Shown: positions 45,001 to 57,100 of the stretch, in pieces | Position numbering within the stretch: position 1 is the stretch's first letter | How the letters are laid out: each line of letters begins with the position of its first letter | Origin: Edaphochlamys debaryana | Lineage: Eukaryota > Chlorophyta > Chlorophyceae > Chlamydomonadales | Assembly: GCA_016858145.1 (NCBI GenBank) | Contig: JAEHOE010000031.1 | Span: forward strand, 372,001 to 436,000 | Length of the DNA: 64,000 nucleotides | Reading direction: 5' to 3' | Made by a program: the position numbers and the translations under genes | The notes under the pieces: generated by a model | Databases searched by the model: none | Told to the model about the DNA's origin: nothing | What the model saw: the letters and a program-made list of their open reading frames with translations, nothing else

Positions 45001-48000
45001 GCTCCGGCCCTGGTCGCATGGAGGGGGCATCACAGGCGGCCGTCGGCGGCCGCGGGGAGGCGCCCTGGCCCGCCGAGGTGCCTTGGCCCATGGCCGCAGG
45101 CGCTCCGGCGCTCCAGCCCCCGCCAGCCTCCTACCAGCACCCCCACGCCCCCGCCGGCCACCGACCACCTCCACCTCAGCCGGCGGCGCAGCCCCGTGCA
45201 GCTGCACACGCTCAGCACCCACCGCCACATCGTGCTCCTCCCCCAGCCGCTGCCGCTGCCGCTGCGGCGGCCCACAGCGGCGGCCTGGCCCACGGCTCCG
45301 CCGCCGGCCTGAGCGGGCGCCAGGCCATCCTGGACGAGCTGGACGGGCTGCTGGCGGCCATCGCCGATGAGCTGGTGGAGGTGGACCAGGCGGCGGAGCA
45401 GGTCAACACCAGGTGGGCTGGGGGCGGCAGCTGAGGGGGCTGGGACGGGGTGCAGCTAGCCCCTGGTCTCAGGAGCTGGGTTGCTGTAGCCCTGTCCCCT
45501 CATGTCCGGGGCCTGGGGTGGGGTACTGGGGTTGTGTCGCGGCTGCGCGCCCAGGGGCTGCGACCTAGCTATCTGTCAACGACACTTCCCGGTTGCTGCG
45601 CCCCCGCTCTCCTGTCCCGCAGGATGCGCCTGGTGGCAGCGCTGCTGGACTCCTCCGCCGCGGCCCCCGGGGCCGCCGCCGCGCCCTCCTCCTCCCCCGA
45701 GGCCGGCTCGGCGCTGGAGGCGGGGCTGCGCGCGGAGGCGGGGCGCCTGCGCCGCGGTCTGGCGGAGCTGGCGGCGCGGCAGCGGCTGCTGCGGTATGCT
45801 GCTGCCGAGTGGGGCAAGGTCAAGGCCGTCATGGCGGGTGAGGGTATGCGGGTTGTTGGCAGGGAGGTTCAGGTGTTGGCACATACTTGTCGGTACATGC
45901 CGTGATGCCTGAATGTTTGGGCTTCAGATGGTTTAAGGGGCTTGCCGCTCCGCCATCTGCATTGGCCGGCTTGCGGCGGTTCTGCACTTGAGCGCCAAAC
46001 CTGCTCTCTGGCCCGTTGTGTCTCCCGACCGCAGGTGTGCGCGTGTCCCGGCGCCAGGCGGGTCCCCTGCAGGTGAGCGCATATGGGTTCATCTCATCCG
46101 TGTGCCAACAAGGCGCTCCCTCCCTCCGGCAGCGTTCCTCTGCAGCGCTCCAGCGCCGCCCATCCCGTCCACCCTTTCCTCCGCCCTCCCGCCCACGTTC
46201 CCGCCCCTCCTCCACACACCCGCAGGCCATCCTCTTTTCCGACACGCTGGCCCGCATCCGCGGCTTCCAGAGGGACCAGCAGCAGGAGCTCGGGGAGCCG
46301 GGCGCCAAGCAGCCTGCGGACGCTGGCCATGGCGCTGGCGCCGGCCAGGCCCAGCCACCAGTCCAGTCGGGGACCCTGTTCTCCATGACGCCACCGCGCG
46401 CCCCGGGGGCGCCGTCCTCGCACCGCCGCTCCGGCGGGGGCGCCGGCTCCCCCGCCGCCGCCCCCGGCAGCGCCCCCCGCAGCGGCGGGTCGGCGCGGTA
46501 CCGCGGCAGCCCGGCCGGAGGGCGGCCGGTGGGCCTGTCACCGCCCCGTGGGACCGTCAGCCGCCGCCGGCTACAGCCCATTGCCGAGAACGGTCAGGAG
46601 GGCAGCGGCCGGCCCGACCGGGGCCCGACGCCGGCGGAGCGGTTCGGGTACGAGATGCAGCAGCAGCAGGGCTGGGCCCAGCAGCAGCCTGCGGGTGGCG
46701 GCGGGTACGAGGCCATGTATGGCGGGGCTGGGGCGTACGGCAGTGGAGGCTTCGGTGATGGAGATTTGTACGGCGGGGGACAGTACGACGCTGCCGAAGA
46801 GGTGTACGGCTACCTGGAGCAGCACCTGTCTGCCCAAAACGGTGGGTCCTGCACCTGGCGGGTCAGGTGCCTAACAGCCCAGGAAGCTGCTTGTTACCGT
46901 AGACGCTTTCGCTTTGCTCAATAGGCCAAGGGGCTTCTTGGTGGCCTTGGAGTGAGGTTAACTGCATGGACCTGCCGTCCGGTGTTCAGACGTCAGAGCC
47001 TTGAGAGCAATTCCTTGTTTGCAAACCCCCATTTGCAGCTCTGGGCGTGGAGCCTCTGGCGGACAGCTATGATTCAGGCGACGGGGATGAGAGCGGCGGC
47101 GAGGGCGGCGGCGCGGCGGCGGGCGGCTGGGGCCAGGGCGGCGGTGGCGAGGGGGAGGTGGAAGGGGACGACGAGGGCTACGAGGAGGGGGAGGGGGAGG
47201 AGGAGGATGAGGAGCTCCAGAGCGCCTTCCTGGCCTCCTGCATCACCCTGGCCCGTACCTCCCTGGACATCGTGAGCGCCGCGTACGGCACCACACAGAC
47301 CCGCGGGTCCCTGCCGTACACCTCCACGCGCGGCGCGTACGGCACCACACTACACGACGGCGCTGGGGGCTTCGGGGAGGAGGAGGGGCTGGTGGAGACG
47401 CTCGACATCGCCACGCCCTCGGGGGCATACGGCGTGGGGCGGGCGGGCTCGGGCTCCTCCTGGCCGCCCCAGTCGCCCCTGCAGTCTCCCAACCCGGCCA
47501 GGCCGGTGCACGACGTAGCCGCCCAGGCGCCGCAGCAGGCGGCGCGGGGCAGCCTACCCTGGGCCTTGGGCCGAGCCGCGGGCGGTGGTGGCCGAGTGCA
47601 GACGCCCCCCGGCAAGGGAGCTGGCGGGCCGAGCGGCGGCGGCCCCGGTGGCGGGTCTGTGCCCAGGCAGCCAGCTGCGCAGCTGCCAGCACCTTCGCAG
47701 CGGCACCAGAACCCGCTGTACGAGAGGCAGCAACAGCAGCAACAGCAGCAGCAGCTGGCCGCACAGCACTACGCCCGTCAGCAGCAGCCGGCGCAGCAGC
47801 AGCACCAGCAGCAGCCACTGCCCTCCCAGCAACAGCAGGGGTACGGCAAGGCCACTCACGCACGTGAGGCGTACGGCGGCGGTGGCGGGGGCATGGGCGG
47901 CCCGCCGCACGCCGCCACCCGGCGTTCCTCCATCGACCCCCTCGGCCGGGACCTCAGCCCCTCGTCCAGCCGAGCCCAACAGCCGCAGTTGGCCCAACGG

Positions 48001-48432
48001 TACGGCGTGTATGCAGCCCCGCCTGCGGGGCCCCCAGCTCATGGTAAGGAGACATGAAGACCTGTAATGGCGGGGGCCATTCGGGACAGGCTCAGACTTT
48101 GGAGGCCCCAAGTCCCCCTTGACATCAATATCTGGCTGGGTTTGGGATCCCGTGGCAGCGGTTACGACCAAATGGCCCTGTTCACCCACCGCGACGCAGG
48201 ACGGCATGGGGCCCCCACCGGTGGGCCAGTCCCAGGTGGCGCTGGCGCTGGTAACGGCAGTGGCCGCCCCCCGGCTCCTCCAGGCTACCAGCAGCCGCAT
48301 CAGCGGCCCTATGCTCAGCCGCCAGCCGAGGCGGCGGCCCCGGGGGCGAGGGCCAGGCCCCGAGGACGCGAGCGCGCCGCTGCGGCCCAGGCCGCAGTCA
48401 GCGAGTGGCTCCAGTCCCAGCAGGGCGCTTAG
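42097..48432 (+). CDS. Paralogue B: large low-complexity protein with the same novel blocks as paralogue A
   Basis: Seven exons (42097-42244, 42448-45412, 45623-45837, 46035-46072, 46226-46841, 47039-48043, 48200-48432) total 5220 nt, 1739 aa, all phases closing. Blocks shared with paralogue A, in the same order: KKKKRGLLRRLIDK; a long Ala/Pro/Gln-rich region; coiled-coil-like LDELDGLLAAIADELVEVDQ then RMRLVAALLD; LRYAAAEWGKVKAVMA; the 38-nt micro-exon encoding GVRVSRRQAGPLQ; AILFSDTLARIRGFQ; a Gly/Tyr/Gln region with EAMYGGAGAYG; acidic (E/D/G) run then QSAFLASCITLARTSLDI. Exon boundaries around the shared blocks fall at the same residues in the same phase as in A, so the genes arose by duplication. 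The ~2.97 kb second exon is almost all low complexity. Gln-rich tracts occur near 47730-47830. Function not recognised. Confidence 0.8.
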
Positions 48433-49106
48433 GTGGCGAGAGGAGGGCAAGAAGTGAAAGATGTGAAGGTGTGAAAGTCCTTGAGGATCAGAGGGGAGGA
48501 GGAGGAGACGCTGGGGGCCTGAAGGTGAAGGCGTGACGGACGCCAGAGTGAGCGTGCCGGGGTGCCGCGGGGGGCTGGTCAAGTGCCGCAATACGGGCGC
48601 GGTCCGACTGAACTGAGTTGCCGCGCGGCAGCGGCAGGGGCTCGAAGACTGGTCACTAGAAGCAGCTGGCAAAGCCGAGTCATAGCCTCACCTGCGCGCA
48701 CAGGGCCAGCGGGAACGGTTGTTTCGTAGGCGACGGCAGGTAGGTAGCTGCCCGGACCAGGAGCTCCCGGCAAAGGATACGAGGGGAGTCTACGCCTTGC
48801 ATGTCATTGTACATAGCTCTACGTAGCTCTACAAGGAGCTTTGGTAACTTGGCCTGGATCGGCAGCTCGGACAGTAACGCGTTCGGTTTGGCGATCACGC
48901 CCTAGCGCGACTCTCCCTCGGTTGTTCCAAGCTTCAGCATGAAGTGATCTGGCTCACAGACGTTTGGCGCCACAGCAGCGTAGGCCAGCGGCGGGGCTGA
49001 CATACCCAGTACAGCTGCGGCCAACGCTTAGGCCTTTTTGGCGGTATACTGTCTGCAGCTAGTGCGAGAGAGTCATAGAAGCAGCCGTAGAAGGCCGCTT
49101 GCGCAG
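48433..49106. other. Intergenic, same-strand spacer
   Basis: 3' UTR of paralogue B and the 5' side of the next gene. A first exon of the next gene may be hidden here; none could be proven. Confidence 0.4.
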
Positions 49107-52100
49107 TCCGTGCGGGGAGGCGCGGCGTGGCCAAACCACGACGGGCGGTATCTGGAGGTCGCTGGGCTAACAGCGCTCATGAGCGAGGCTTCTCAGCTCG
49201 CTTTCCGACCAACATCTGCTGAGACATTTGCGTTGGGCGACGTAGCTGGAGGCCTGGACATCGGCAATGCAACACCGCACGCCTTGGCCGACGACGAGTG
49301 CTGGGACACGCCCTTACTCGTCTGTCGTCGAACAGGGAACGCTCTGTGGCCTGATACCGCGAAGGACGATTCGGCTACCCTTTCGTCAGACGCCGTTGGC
49401 GGGCGGCAGGGACCCCACGCAGGGCTTGGCTCGCTGACGGAGCAGGGCCAGCAGCTTGGAGATGGCGAGACTGCCGCGTTCTCTTGCGATCGGCAAATGA
49501 GCGGGGGAAACGCCCCGCCCTCCCTGCTCGCCCCTTGGGCTGCGTCGGCCTCCCCCGCGTGGCTGGGCCGGCCTTGTCCGCCCAGCATCACCGCCCAGCC
49601 TCCGCGCTCGGGGGCCGGCACCAGAACACTGCTTCTAAGCTCTGGCGTGTCGCCGTGCGATGACACTCAGCCGGCGACAGCACGGAGCGATGGCGGGTAT
49701 GCAGAGGTGGAGGAGCTGCGGGCGCTCACGGCGGGACTTCCGCGCCTCCGCGTGGGCACGCCCATGAGCAGCGCGGGACACAGCACCGGCCTCGGCGAAC
49801 GGCTCACGCGAATGCAGCTACAAAGGGTAAGAGGGTGGGTCCAGTATCTGCATGGAGGGCGGGATGGGCATGGGGCAATAGGTTTAGCTCCCTCGGCTGC
49901 GCTGTGCTACAGGTACTGTATGTCGTATGTCCCCTGACTCTCCAATCCCTCCGTACGCAGGTCATGGCCGCTCGCCATTCCGCTGACTTCGCGCACAGAG
50001 CGTCAGGCAGTCCCATCGCCGTACAGAGGCACCCAACCAAGCACTTCGGCCCCGGCCCCTCCCCGTACTCCTCGCCCGCTGGCACTGCCCACCAGCAGCA
50101 CTGGACTCGCTACCACGGGTCTGCTGGCGGCGGCGATGAGGCAGGAGGCTTCTGCTCGTCCGCGACGATGATTCCGGCGGCTGCAGCCTCGTCCGCTAGC
50201 CCGCATCACCCGGATCGGCGTCGGGCCACCGCGAGGCGGCAGGCAGGTGGAGCCCCAACGGCCCCGCGGTGGGAGAAGGCGACCGAATCGCCGCTGGCAC
50301 ATGACAAGCGGGTGAGAAAGCGTGCACGTACAAGGGTTGTGCGAAAGGGAGCGCTCACCCACGACCCGCAAGCACAACTTCTGTATAGGGTCTGCACAAC
50401 TGCATTGTGCATGGCGTGACGTCCCCAATCGTCCCCGCCCTGCGCAGAGCCTCGGTGCGTTCACTGCGAACGCCTTGGCGGACGGGGCAGACATGGAGGT
50501 GGAGCCGGAGCTGGGGCTGCAGGCCCGGGGCAGGGACTGGCGCGGCTTGCTGGCTGGGGCGTCGCTCGCGGACGATAGCATCGCCTCTTCGCTCACGCGG
50601 AGCCACAGCGGCAGTGAGCCTCAGTTGGGGCGGCGCCTGGGCCGGCCGAGGCCTTGGCCCGCCGCTGCAGTGCTGCCTGCCGCGCCGTCGCCTCCAGCAG
50701 TCACCGCGGCCTATGCACGGGGCTACCGCGCGGGTGGCAGCATGGCTCAGAACCAAGCCGCCACAGCATGGGGCTCCCTCGAGGCTGCTCCAGGGGTCTT
50801 CATGGCCTCATCAGCCGCGGCCGCCTCTCGGCTGCGTCAGTCATCACTCAAGGCTCTGTCGCCCAACCGCCCGGCGAGCGCAGACATCAGCATGCCAGGC
50901 CTGCCCTGGAGCAGCCCGGGGCACGGCTACAGCGGCTTGGCAGCTGACAGGCAAGGGGCGGCCCAGCCTCCGCCGCCGCTGGGACCCCTTGCGCCAGCAC
51001 CAACTGGCGCAAGCGGGCGTGCGGCAACGGGCTTGGAGTGGCAGGTGCCGGAGCAGCTCGGAGAGGGCTGCAGTCTTGGCAGCGCCCTCCTGGCGAGCCA
51101 CTCGGCTGAACACGTGCTCTTTCAGCACACGTGGGCCCCACCGGACGCGGGCGTAAGCGCACAGGCACGCCCGGGCATGCAGGGCGCGGCTGGACCGCCC
51201 TTCTTGTCGCCGGTGTCGCCCTATCCCCGCCCGCAGCCCTACAGCCAGCCCTGTCCGGCTGAGCCTCTGCCGCCACAACCTGGACCCCGTCTGAGCGCGG
51301 GCAGCTCCGACCGCACGAGCAGCGCAGGCGCTTGGGGGCCTGGTGCCTTGGTCTGGGATCATCACACGCCGCCTCAGCCGCCTCAGTCGCCAGAGCCACA
51401 CTACCCCGCTGCGCCTGCCGGCTGGGCTGCCATATCTGCACCCCACGACCCCAGCGCTGTGCCGCACGCGCTGCTCCTGGGCGTGGGGGCTCCCCCTGGC
51501 TGCGGCCAGGAGAGCGTCGGCGCCCTGTTGAGCGCTGCTACGCCGGGACTGCAGGCGCGTGTTCCCGGCAGCCGGCAGCCCTCCGGCAGCGGCAGCAGGG
51601 ACACACCGCCCCGCTTCGATGCCCTCATGTCGGACGCCGTGGTGCAGGTCCCCAGCTGCATGGCCGATTCCGGCTCGCCGTTCCTGCCCGACCCTGCTCC
51701 AGAGCTGGCCCTGCAGCTGCCCACACCGCCGGTGGCCCCTTACGAGCCACTCACGCTGACGCACAGCACGCCGCTTCAGGGCGCAGCGGCTGCGTTGGAG
51801 TCCGAGGCGCAGGCACAGGCGCAGGGGCTCGAGTCCCCCGAGCCGGACCTCCTGCCGCCCGACCGGCCCAGCGAGTACGGCTACCTGCTTGACGCCCTGA
51901 TGGACGGGGGCCTGTGCCCGGGCGAGCGCCTGTTCGATGACGACACCGATGATGACCTGCTGGTCGGCAGGGGCCTGCAGCATGCGCCGTCATTACTAGA
52001 GGGGGCCGCAGGCGCCGCAGGCAGCGCCTGTGCCGTGGAGGGCGTGGTGCTTGGACGGCAGCACGGGGCCGGGCCAAGCGACGGCGGCGCAGGGTCACTG

Positions 52101-52232
52101 CAGCTGGGCGGGGGCTGCGCTGAGGTCGAGGGGCTTCCGTGCGGGCTGCAGCAGTTCTTCTCTGAGGAGGCGCCCTGCGTGTCGGCAGGTGGTATGGGTG
52201 GCCGGGGCGATGAGGACATGGGCCTCGGGTAA
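49107..52232 (+). CDS. Unknown protein with internal motif duplication and acidic C-terminus
   Basis: Three exons are supported: one ending 49826, 49961-50311 and 50448-52232 (stop TAA), all in phase. From the first in-frame ATG (49179) the product would be 927 aa. A CAG acceptor just before 49107 and coding-like sequence upstream of 49179 suggest that the true start lies in an undetected upstream exon. A motif of the form DGxYxEVxxLxAL occurs twice: DGRYLEVAGLTALMSEASQL near 49141 (partly before the ATG) and DGGYAEVEELRALTAGLPRL near 49691. The rest is Ala/Pro/Gly/Ser-rich, with an acidic part (FDDDTDDDLLVG) and PSEYGYLLDALMDGG near the C-terminus. No membrane segment or known domain. The layout (disordered, acidic tail) would fit a transcriptional regulator, but no DNA-binding domain is seen. 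Confidence 0.6.
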
Positions 52233-54184
52233 CTCGGAGGTATCACTAAGTTGCGTGACACACTTCTGCCTATGCAAGACGACTAGGACTGATATTCTCT
52301 GAAGGGTAGGAGGGGGTGCAGCAAGGTGAGGGGCGCATGCGACATCGAAGGTAATCGGCTCTACTGTGCTCTACTGTGCTGAGCACTGAACGCATTCGAC
52401 ACCTAGTTCTTGTTGGTAGCTTGGGCTGGGTTGGCTGTGATTGCTTTTTGCACACGCCGGCTTGGGCGTTGCGTATCTGAGCGCCCAGTTGCAGCAGGGG
52501 GAGGTTGATCGGCTGTGTTTGGACTTCGCATTATGCGCATACAACATTTACATGTGGTAGGTACCGGTATGGCACGTCGAGGTTCGGGGGCGTGCGGCGG
52601 TTACATGCAGAACGCGCAGGATGGCTTTGTTAACGTGCACGCGAAATGTGCAGGGGAGCAGACAGACTGACACTGTGAGAACGCATGCGTGGTCTCACTG
52701 ACTGATATGGAGTTCCTGCTAAGGGGAGCTAGCCTCTTAGTATCGGACGTGTTTGCCGCTAACAGCAGAGGTGTCGTAAGTGTGATGGGCGTGGGCTCTC
52801 TCAAGGTGGCAGCCATTGCTGTTGTAGAGAGGGCGCCAGCTTGGGCATTGCCTCTGTGTAGGTTCGGAGCAGTGATGACGTGCAAGGTGCAATCATTGCG
52901 CAGTACATTGCGAGTCCGATGCGTGCTTGCGAGAACTGGAAGGTGGTTGGAGGTTGGAGTTCTGGTGATGCAAGCGGTGCAGGGTGGTCGGAGTAGGAAT
53001 GGACCTGGCAGTAGAGTGATGGGCGCTACGCCTGCTGTCCCGGGGCCTAGCGCCCCGACCGTGTGGAGTTAGAGGCAGGTGCGGGAAAGTGGAGTCATGT
53101 CGTGGCGGGGCAGCGCCAGCCCACCCCCTGGATGTGCACATCCTTGCACGTTATCACTGAACACCTCACAGCCCCCTGGTAGAGAGAGGAGAATATGTAA
53201 AGAAGGCCGTGTCAGAAGAGCCGTGTGAGAGATGACAAGGAAACGCACTTGATGCTCCTGAAGCCAACGTGCGACACACGGGACGGCAGGGCCATGACAC
53301 AGCAGCCAACGGAGCCGGCGGATAGACGACACGGGACTCACAACATCGCTGACGGCTGAGGCCTCCCCTCGATTTAACCATCACGCCAGCTGTACAGTGT
53401 GCTGTTTATGCCAGACGATCCGGTGCTCCGTGCTGAGCCGCAGTCAAGAGCGAGTCTGGGGGGATCAGCGCAGAGTGAGCAGAGGGGAGCAGCGGCGTCT
53501 TCGCCAGATAGCGGAGCTATTACCTAGGCGCTAGGACTACCCCGTGTTGACGTATTCACCCTGAAGCCAGGTTTGAGAGAGACGACGGGCCTGAAGGATT
53601 AAGCAGCGATTAAAAGCGCACTGGGCCAGAGGCCGGGAGGGGGAGGAGGGTGTAGAGGAGCTGCGTTCGCCTGCGGCGCTTTCCATTTTGCACGGTTAGT
53701 GGCTGAGCTCGGCAACTCTGCCGTATGTGGCCATCTGGATGTTGGCGGACTGTCCGGTTGCAGCCAGCAAGGAACCGCGCTGGGGTGGGAGAGAAGAAGG
53801 GGTCCGGCGGCAAGGGACAGGGGCAAGGTACGCGCTAGGCGTGAAGGGACCGTACCCACCGCGGCACCAGGCGGCACCGCCCCACCCCTCGGGCCTCGGC
53901 ACGCACCGGGAGCCTCTCAACTGGGTTGGGCGGGGCTGGGGGAGCAGCGGGAGGGCGAGGGCCTGCTGCAAAAAGCGATCACTGTACGGCGGCATGCAAT
54001 GCACGATCACTCGCTGCTCGCGAACTTGCGCGAAGCCGCCCCCGCACGCTTGCATAGGCTCACATACACCGGACACAAGCGGGCTCCACACGTTGATCTG
54101 CTGGGTTCAGCCGCGCCAGCGAGCGCATTGCGCGCAAGGTGTTAACAGGCCAGCTCGCTGATCCCCTCGGCCAATTGCGCCAAA
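52233..54184. other. Intergenic region, about 1.95 kb
   Basis: No gene supported on either strand. Frames are short and lack family motifs. Contains lower-GC patches near 52340-52560. The last few hundred bases are the DXS promoter side. Confidence 0.5.
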
Positions 54185-57100
54185 ATGCTTCGCGGCAACG
54201 TGTGCCATCGTCAGGCCGCTGCCGAGCGGGTGAGGACGCTCGGCGCGCTAGGGCCGCGACATTGCGCTTTGCAGCTGAGGACCAGGCTCCTTATGGGACT
54301 TGCACCACTCAATTGCGCAGGCGACTGCCAGCTCGGGACGCGTGGTGGCCCCTGGCGTTGGTAAGTCTCGCGCGCAATTGCGCGTCGCTTCGTGGCCCTG
54401 CCCGCTGACCCAGCGTATTCGTTGTCTGCAGCCCGGCCGGTGCGTGCCAGCGCGCCTCAGCGTCGCCAGGTTGCCACTGCGGCTGGCCCCGCGGCTTCCT
54501 ACTCGGGCGAGTGGGACAAGCTTTCGGTGGAGGAGATTGACGAGTGGCAGGAGAATGGCCCCAAGACGCCGCTGCTGGACACGGTGAACTACCCCGTGCA
54601 CATGAAGAATTTCAGCGTGGAGCAGCTGAAGCAGCTGTGCAAGGAGCTCCGCAGCGACATTGTGCACAGCGTTTCGCGCACCGGCGGCCACCTGAGCAGC
54701 AGCCTGGGCGTGGTCGAGCTCACCGTCGCTCTGCACTACGTCTTCAACACTCCCGAGGACAAGATTATTTGGGACGTCGGCCATCAGGCGTATGGCCACA
54801 AGATCCTCACTGGGCGTCGCAAGGGCATGGGGACCATCCGCCAGACCCACGGCTTGTCGGGTGAGGCGCGGTCCAATTGCGCCTGGGCGTGGGGTCAGCG
54901 TCGTTTGTGGTCCCCACCCATCTGTCCACCCCCTGGACCCCTGGACCCCTGCCCCCCTCCCCCTCCTAGGGTTCACCAAGCGTGAGGAGAGCGAGTACGA
55001 CCCCTTTGGCGCGGGCCACAGCTCGACCTCTATCTCGGCTGGCCTGGGCATGGCGGTTGGCCGTGACATCAAGGGCAAGAAGAACAGCGTTATCGCCGTC
55101 ATTGGTGACGGTGCCATTACCGGTGGCATGGCCTACGAGGCCATGAACCACGCCGGCTTCCTGGACAAGAACATGATTGTCATCCTCAACGACAACCAGC
55201 AGGTACGCCTGCACGGGGGAAGCGATGGGCACACAGCAAGAAGGGACTGGCCTTGTTAGGGCATAGATGCTCTGCCTTTTGTAACCTCCAGGGCCTCGTC
55301 TTTGCCCGCTGCAGGTTTCGCTGCCCACGCAGTACAACAACAAGAACCAGGACCCCGTGGGTGCCCTGTCCAGCGCGCTGGCCCGCCTGCAGGCCAACCG
55401 CCCTCTGCGCGAGCTGCGCGAGATTGCCAAGGTGCGCAGCAGCAGCAATCTGGACCGGGGCGTTCAGGGGCGGGCCCCCTGGCCAAAGCTCACGGGACTG
55501 GTGTCTGCTGACGGATTCACCTTTTGCTCCAAGGCTACGGGACGGGCCAGAAGAAGAGCAGCAGCACCGGGGGGTTGGGCAGAACGTGGACCCTTGCTGT
55601 TCCAACGGGCGGGACTCATCGTGAGGGTTGGGATGTGTCCACGTCTGGCTGGACTCTCGAGTGCCGGAGGAGAACAGCGCAGCGTGCCCTGGTCTCCATC
55701 TTCGGAGCATCAAGGGCCGGGAGCAGCGCACGCCCTGGACTTAGAAGCACCGCGGATTAGCTAGCGGAAGGTGGGGCCGGAGGGAAACCCATGGCAGGGA
55801 GAGCAGGCGCAGACGCTCCTCCGTTCCCGGCCCATCCGCAGGGCGTGACGAAGCAGCTGCCGGACGTGGTCCAGAAGGCGACCGCTAAGATCGACGAGTA
55901 CGCTCGCGGCATGATCAGCGGCACCGGCTCGACCCTGTTTGAGGAGCTGGGCCTGTACTACATTGGCCCCCTGGACGGCCACAACATCGACGACCTGGTG
56001 GCTGTGCTGAGCGGTGGGTGGGGCCGGGAGCGGCCGACTTGGGAGGCGGGCGGGAAGCGGAGCAGGGGGCAGGACGAGGTGAAGTCAGGAGGGAGCTGGT
56101 TCTGGCAGGGAGACCCCTATCAGTGCCCATGGTCCAGAAGGTTCTCGGACGCGGAGCATGCAGCGTGGCGAGTCCAACCAGGAGCCCCAATCTCAGGGTT
56201 CTGCTGTTGTAAGAGTCGACGTCAGATGGGTGGTGCTAAGCGGATCGGGAAGCTCGGGCCGACTGGATCCGTCCTCCGCTCCAATCGCAGAGGTCAAGAG
56301 CGCTGAGACCGTGGGCCCCGTGCTGATCCACGTGGTCACGGAGAAGGGCCGCGGCTACCTGCCCGCCGAGACGGCGCAGGACAAGATGCACGGTGTGGTC
56401 AAGTTCGACCCCCGCACCGGCAAGCAGCAGCAGGTGCGAGGGCAAAGCGGTCCGGGAGCGCATGGTCGAATGTAAGGAGCTCTCCCATGCGACCGCTTGA
56501 AGGCATAATGGGCTGGGAAGGCGGACGGCACTGCCGGGAAGTTGTGCACGGTTTGGGACTGTGCCGTGACGTAGCCCGCGTTCGTCCCCCGCAGGCCAAG
56601 ACCAAGGCCCAGTCCTACACCAACTACTTTGCCGACTCCCTGACCGCGGAGGCGGAGCGGGACAGCCGCATCGTGGCGGTGCACGCGGCCATGGCGGGCG
56701 GCACTGGCCTGTACAGGTGGGCGGACCGAGCAGAGCAAGGGAGGTATAGGGGTGGTTGGCTGAGGAAGAGAGCGTGGCCTGGTGCCGCTGCACAGAGCCG
56801 CGTCACGCGGGAGGGTCGGAGGGCACCCCCGGAGACTGCAAGAGACGTTGGAGCCCCCGAGAGGAGGGGGGACGAATCGGGGTCCGGTGTCGTCGGTGCA
56901 TTCAATTGCATAACAGCGACAGCCAGGAGGCGCAGAGCCAACTGGTTGCGGAGCGCCGGAGCACACGGAACCCGGAGTGATGCGGGGCAGCTTGGCTGAG
57001 GGTGGTGCCGCCGCGTGTGCCTCACGCAGGTTCGAGAAGCGCTTCCCGGACCGCACCTTCGACGTGGGCATTGCGGAGCAGCACGCCGTGACCTTCGCGG

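Noticed and set aside
54248..55129. 293-aa minus-strand frame opposite DXS exons
   Set aside because: Shadow of the conserved DXS coding exons; no family motifs and the opposite strand has a fully phased gene.
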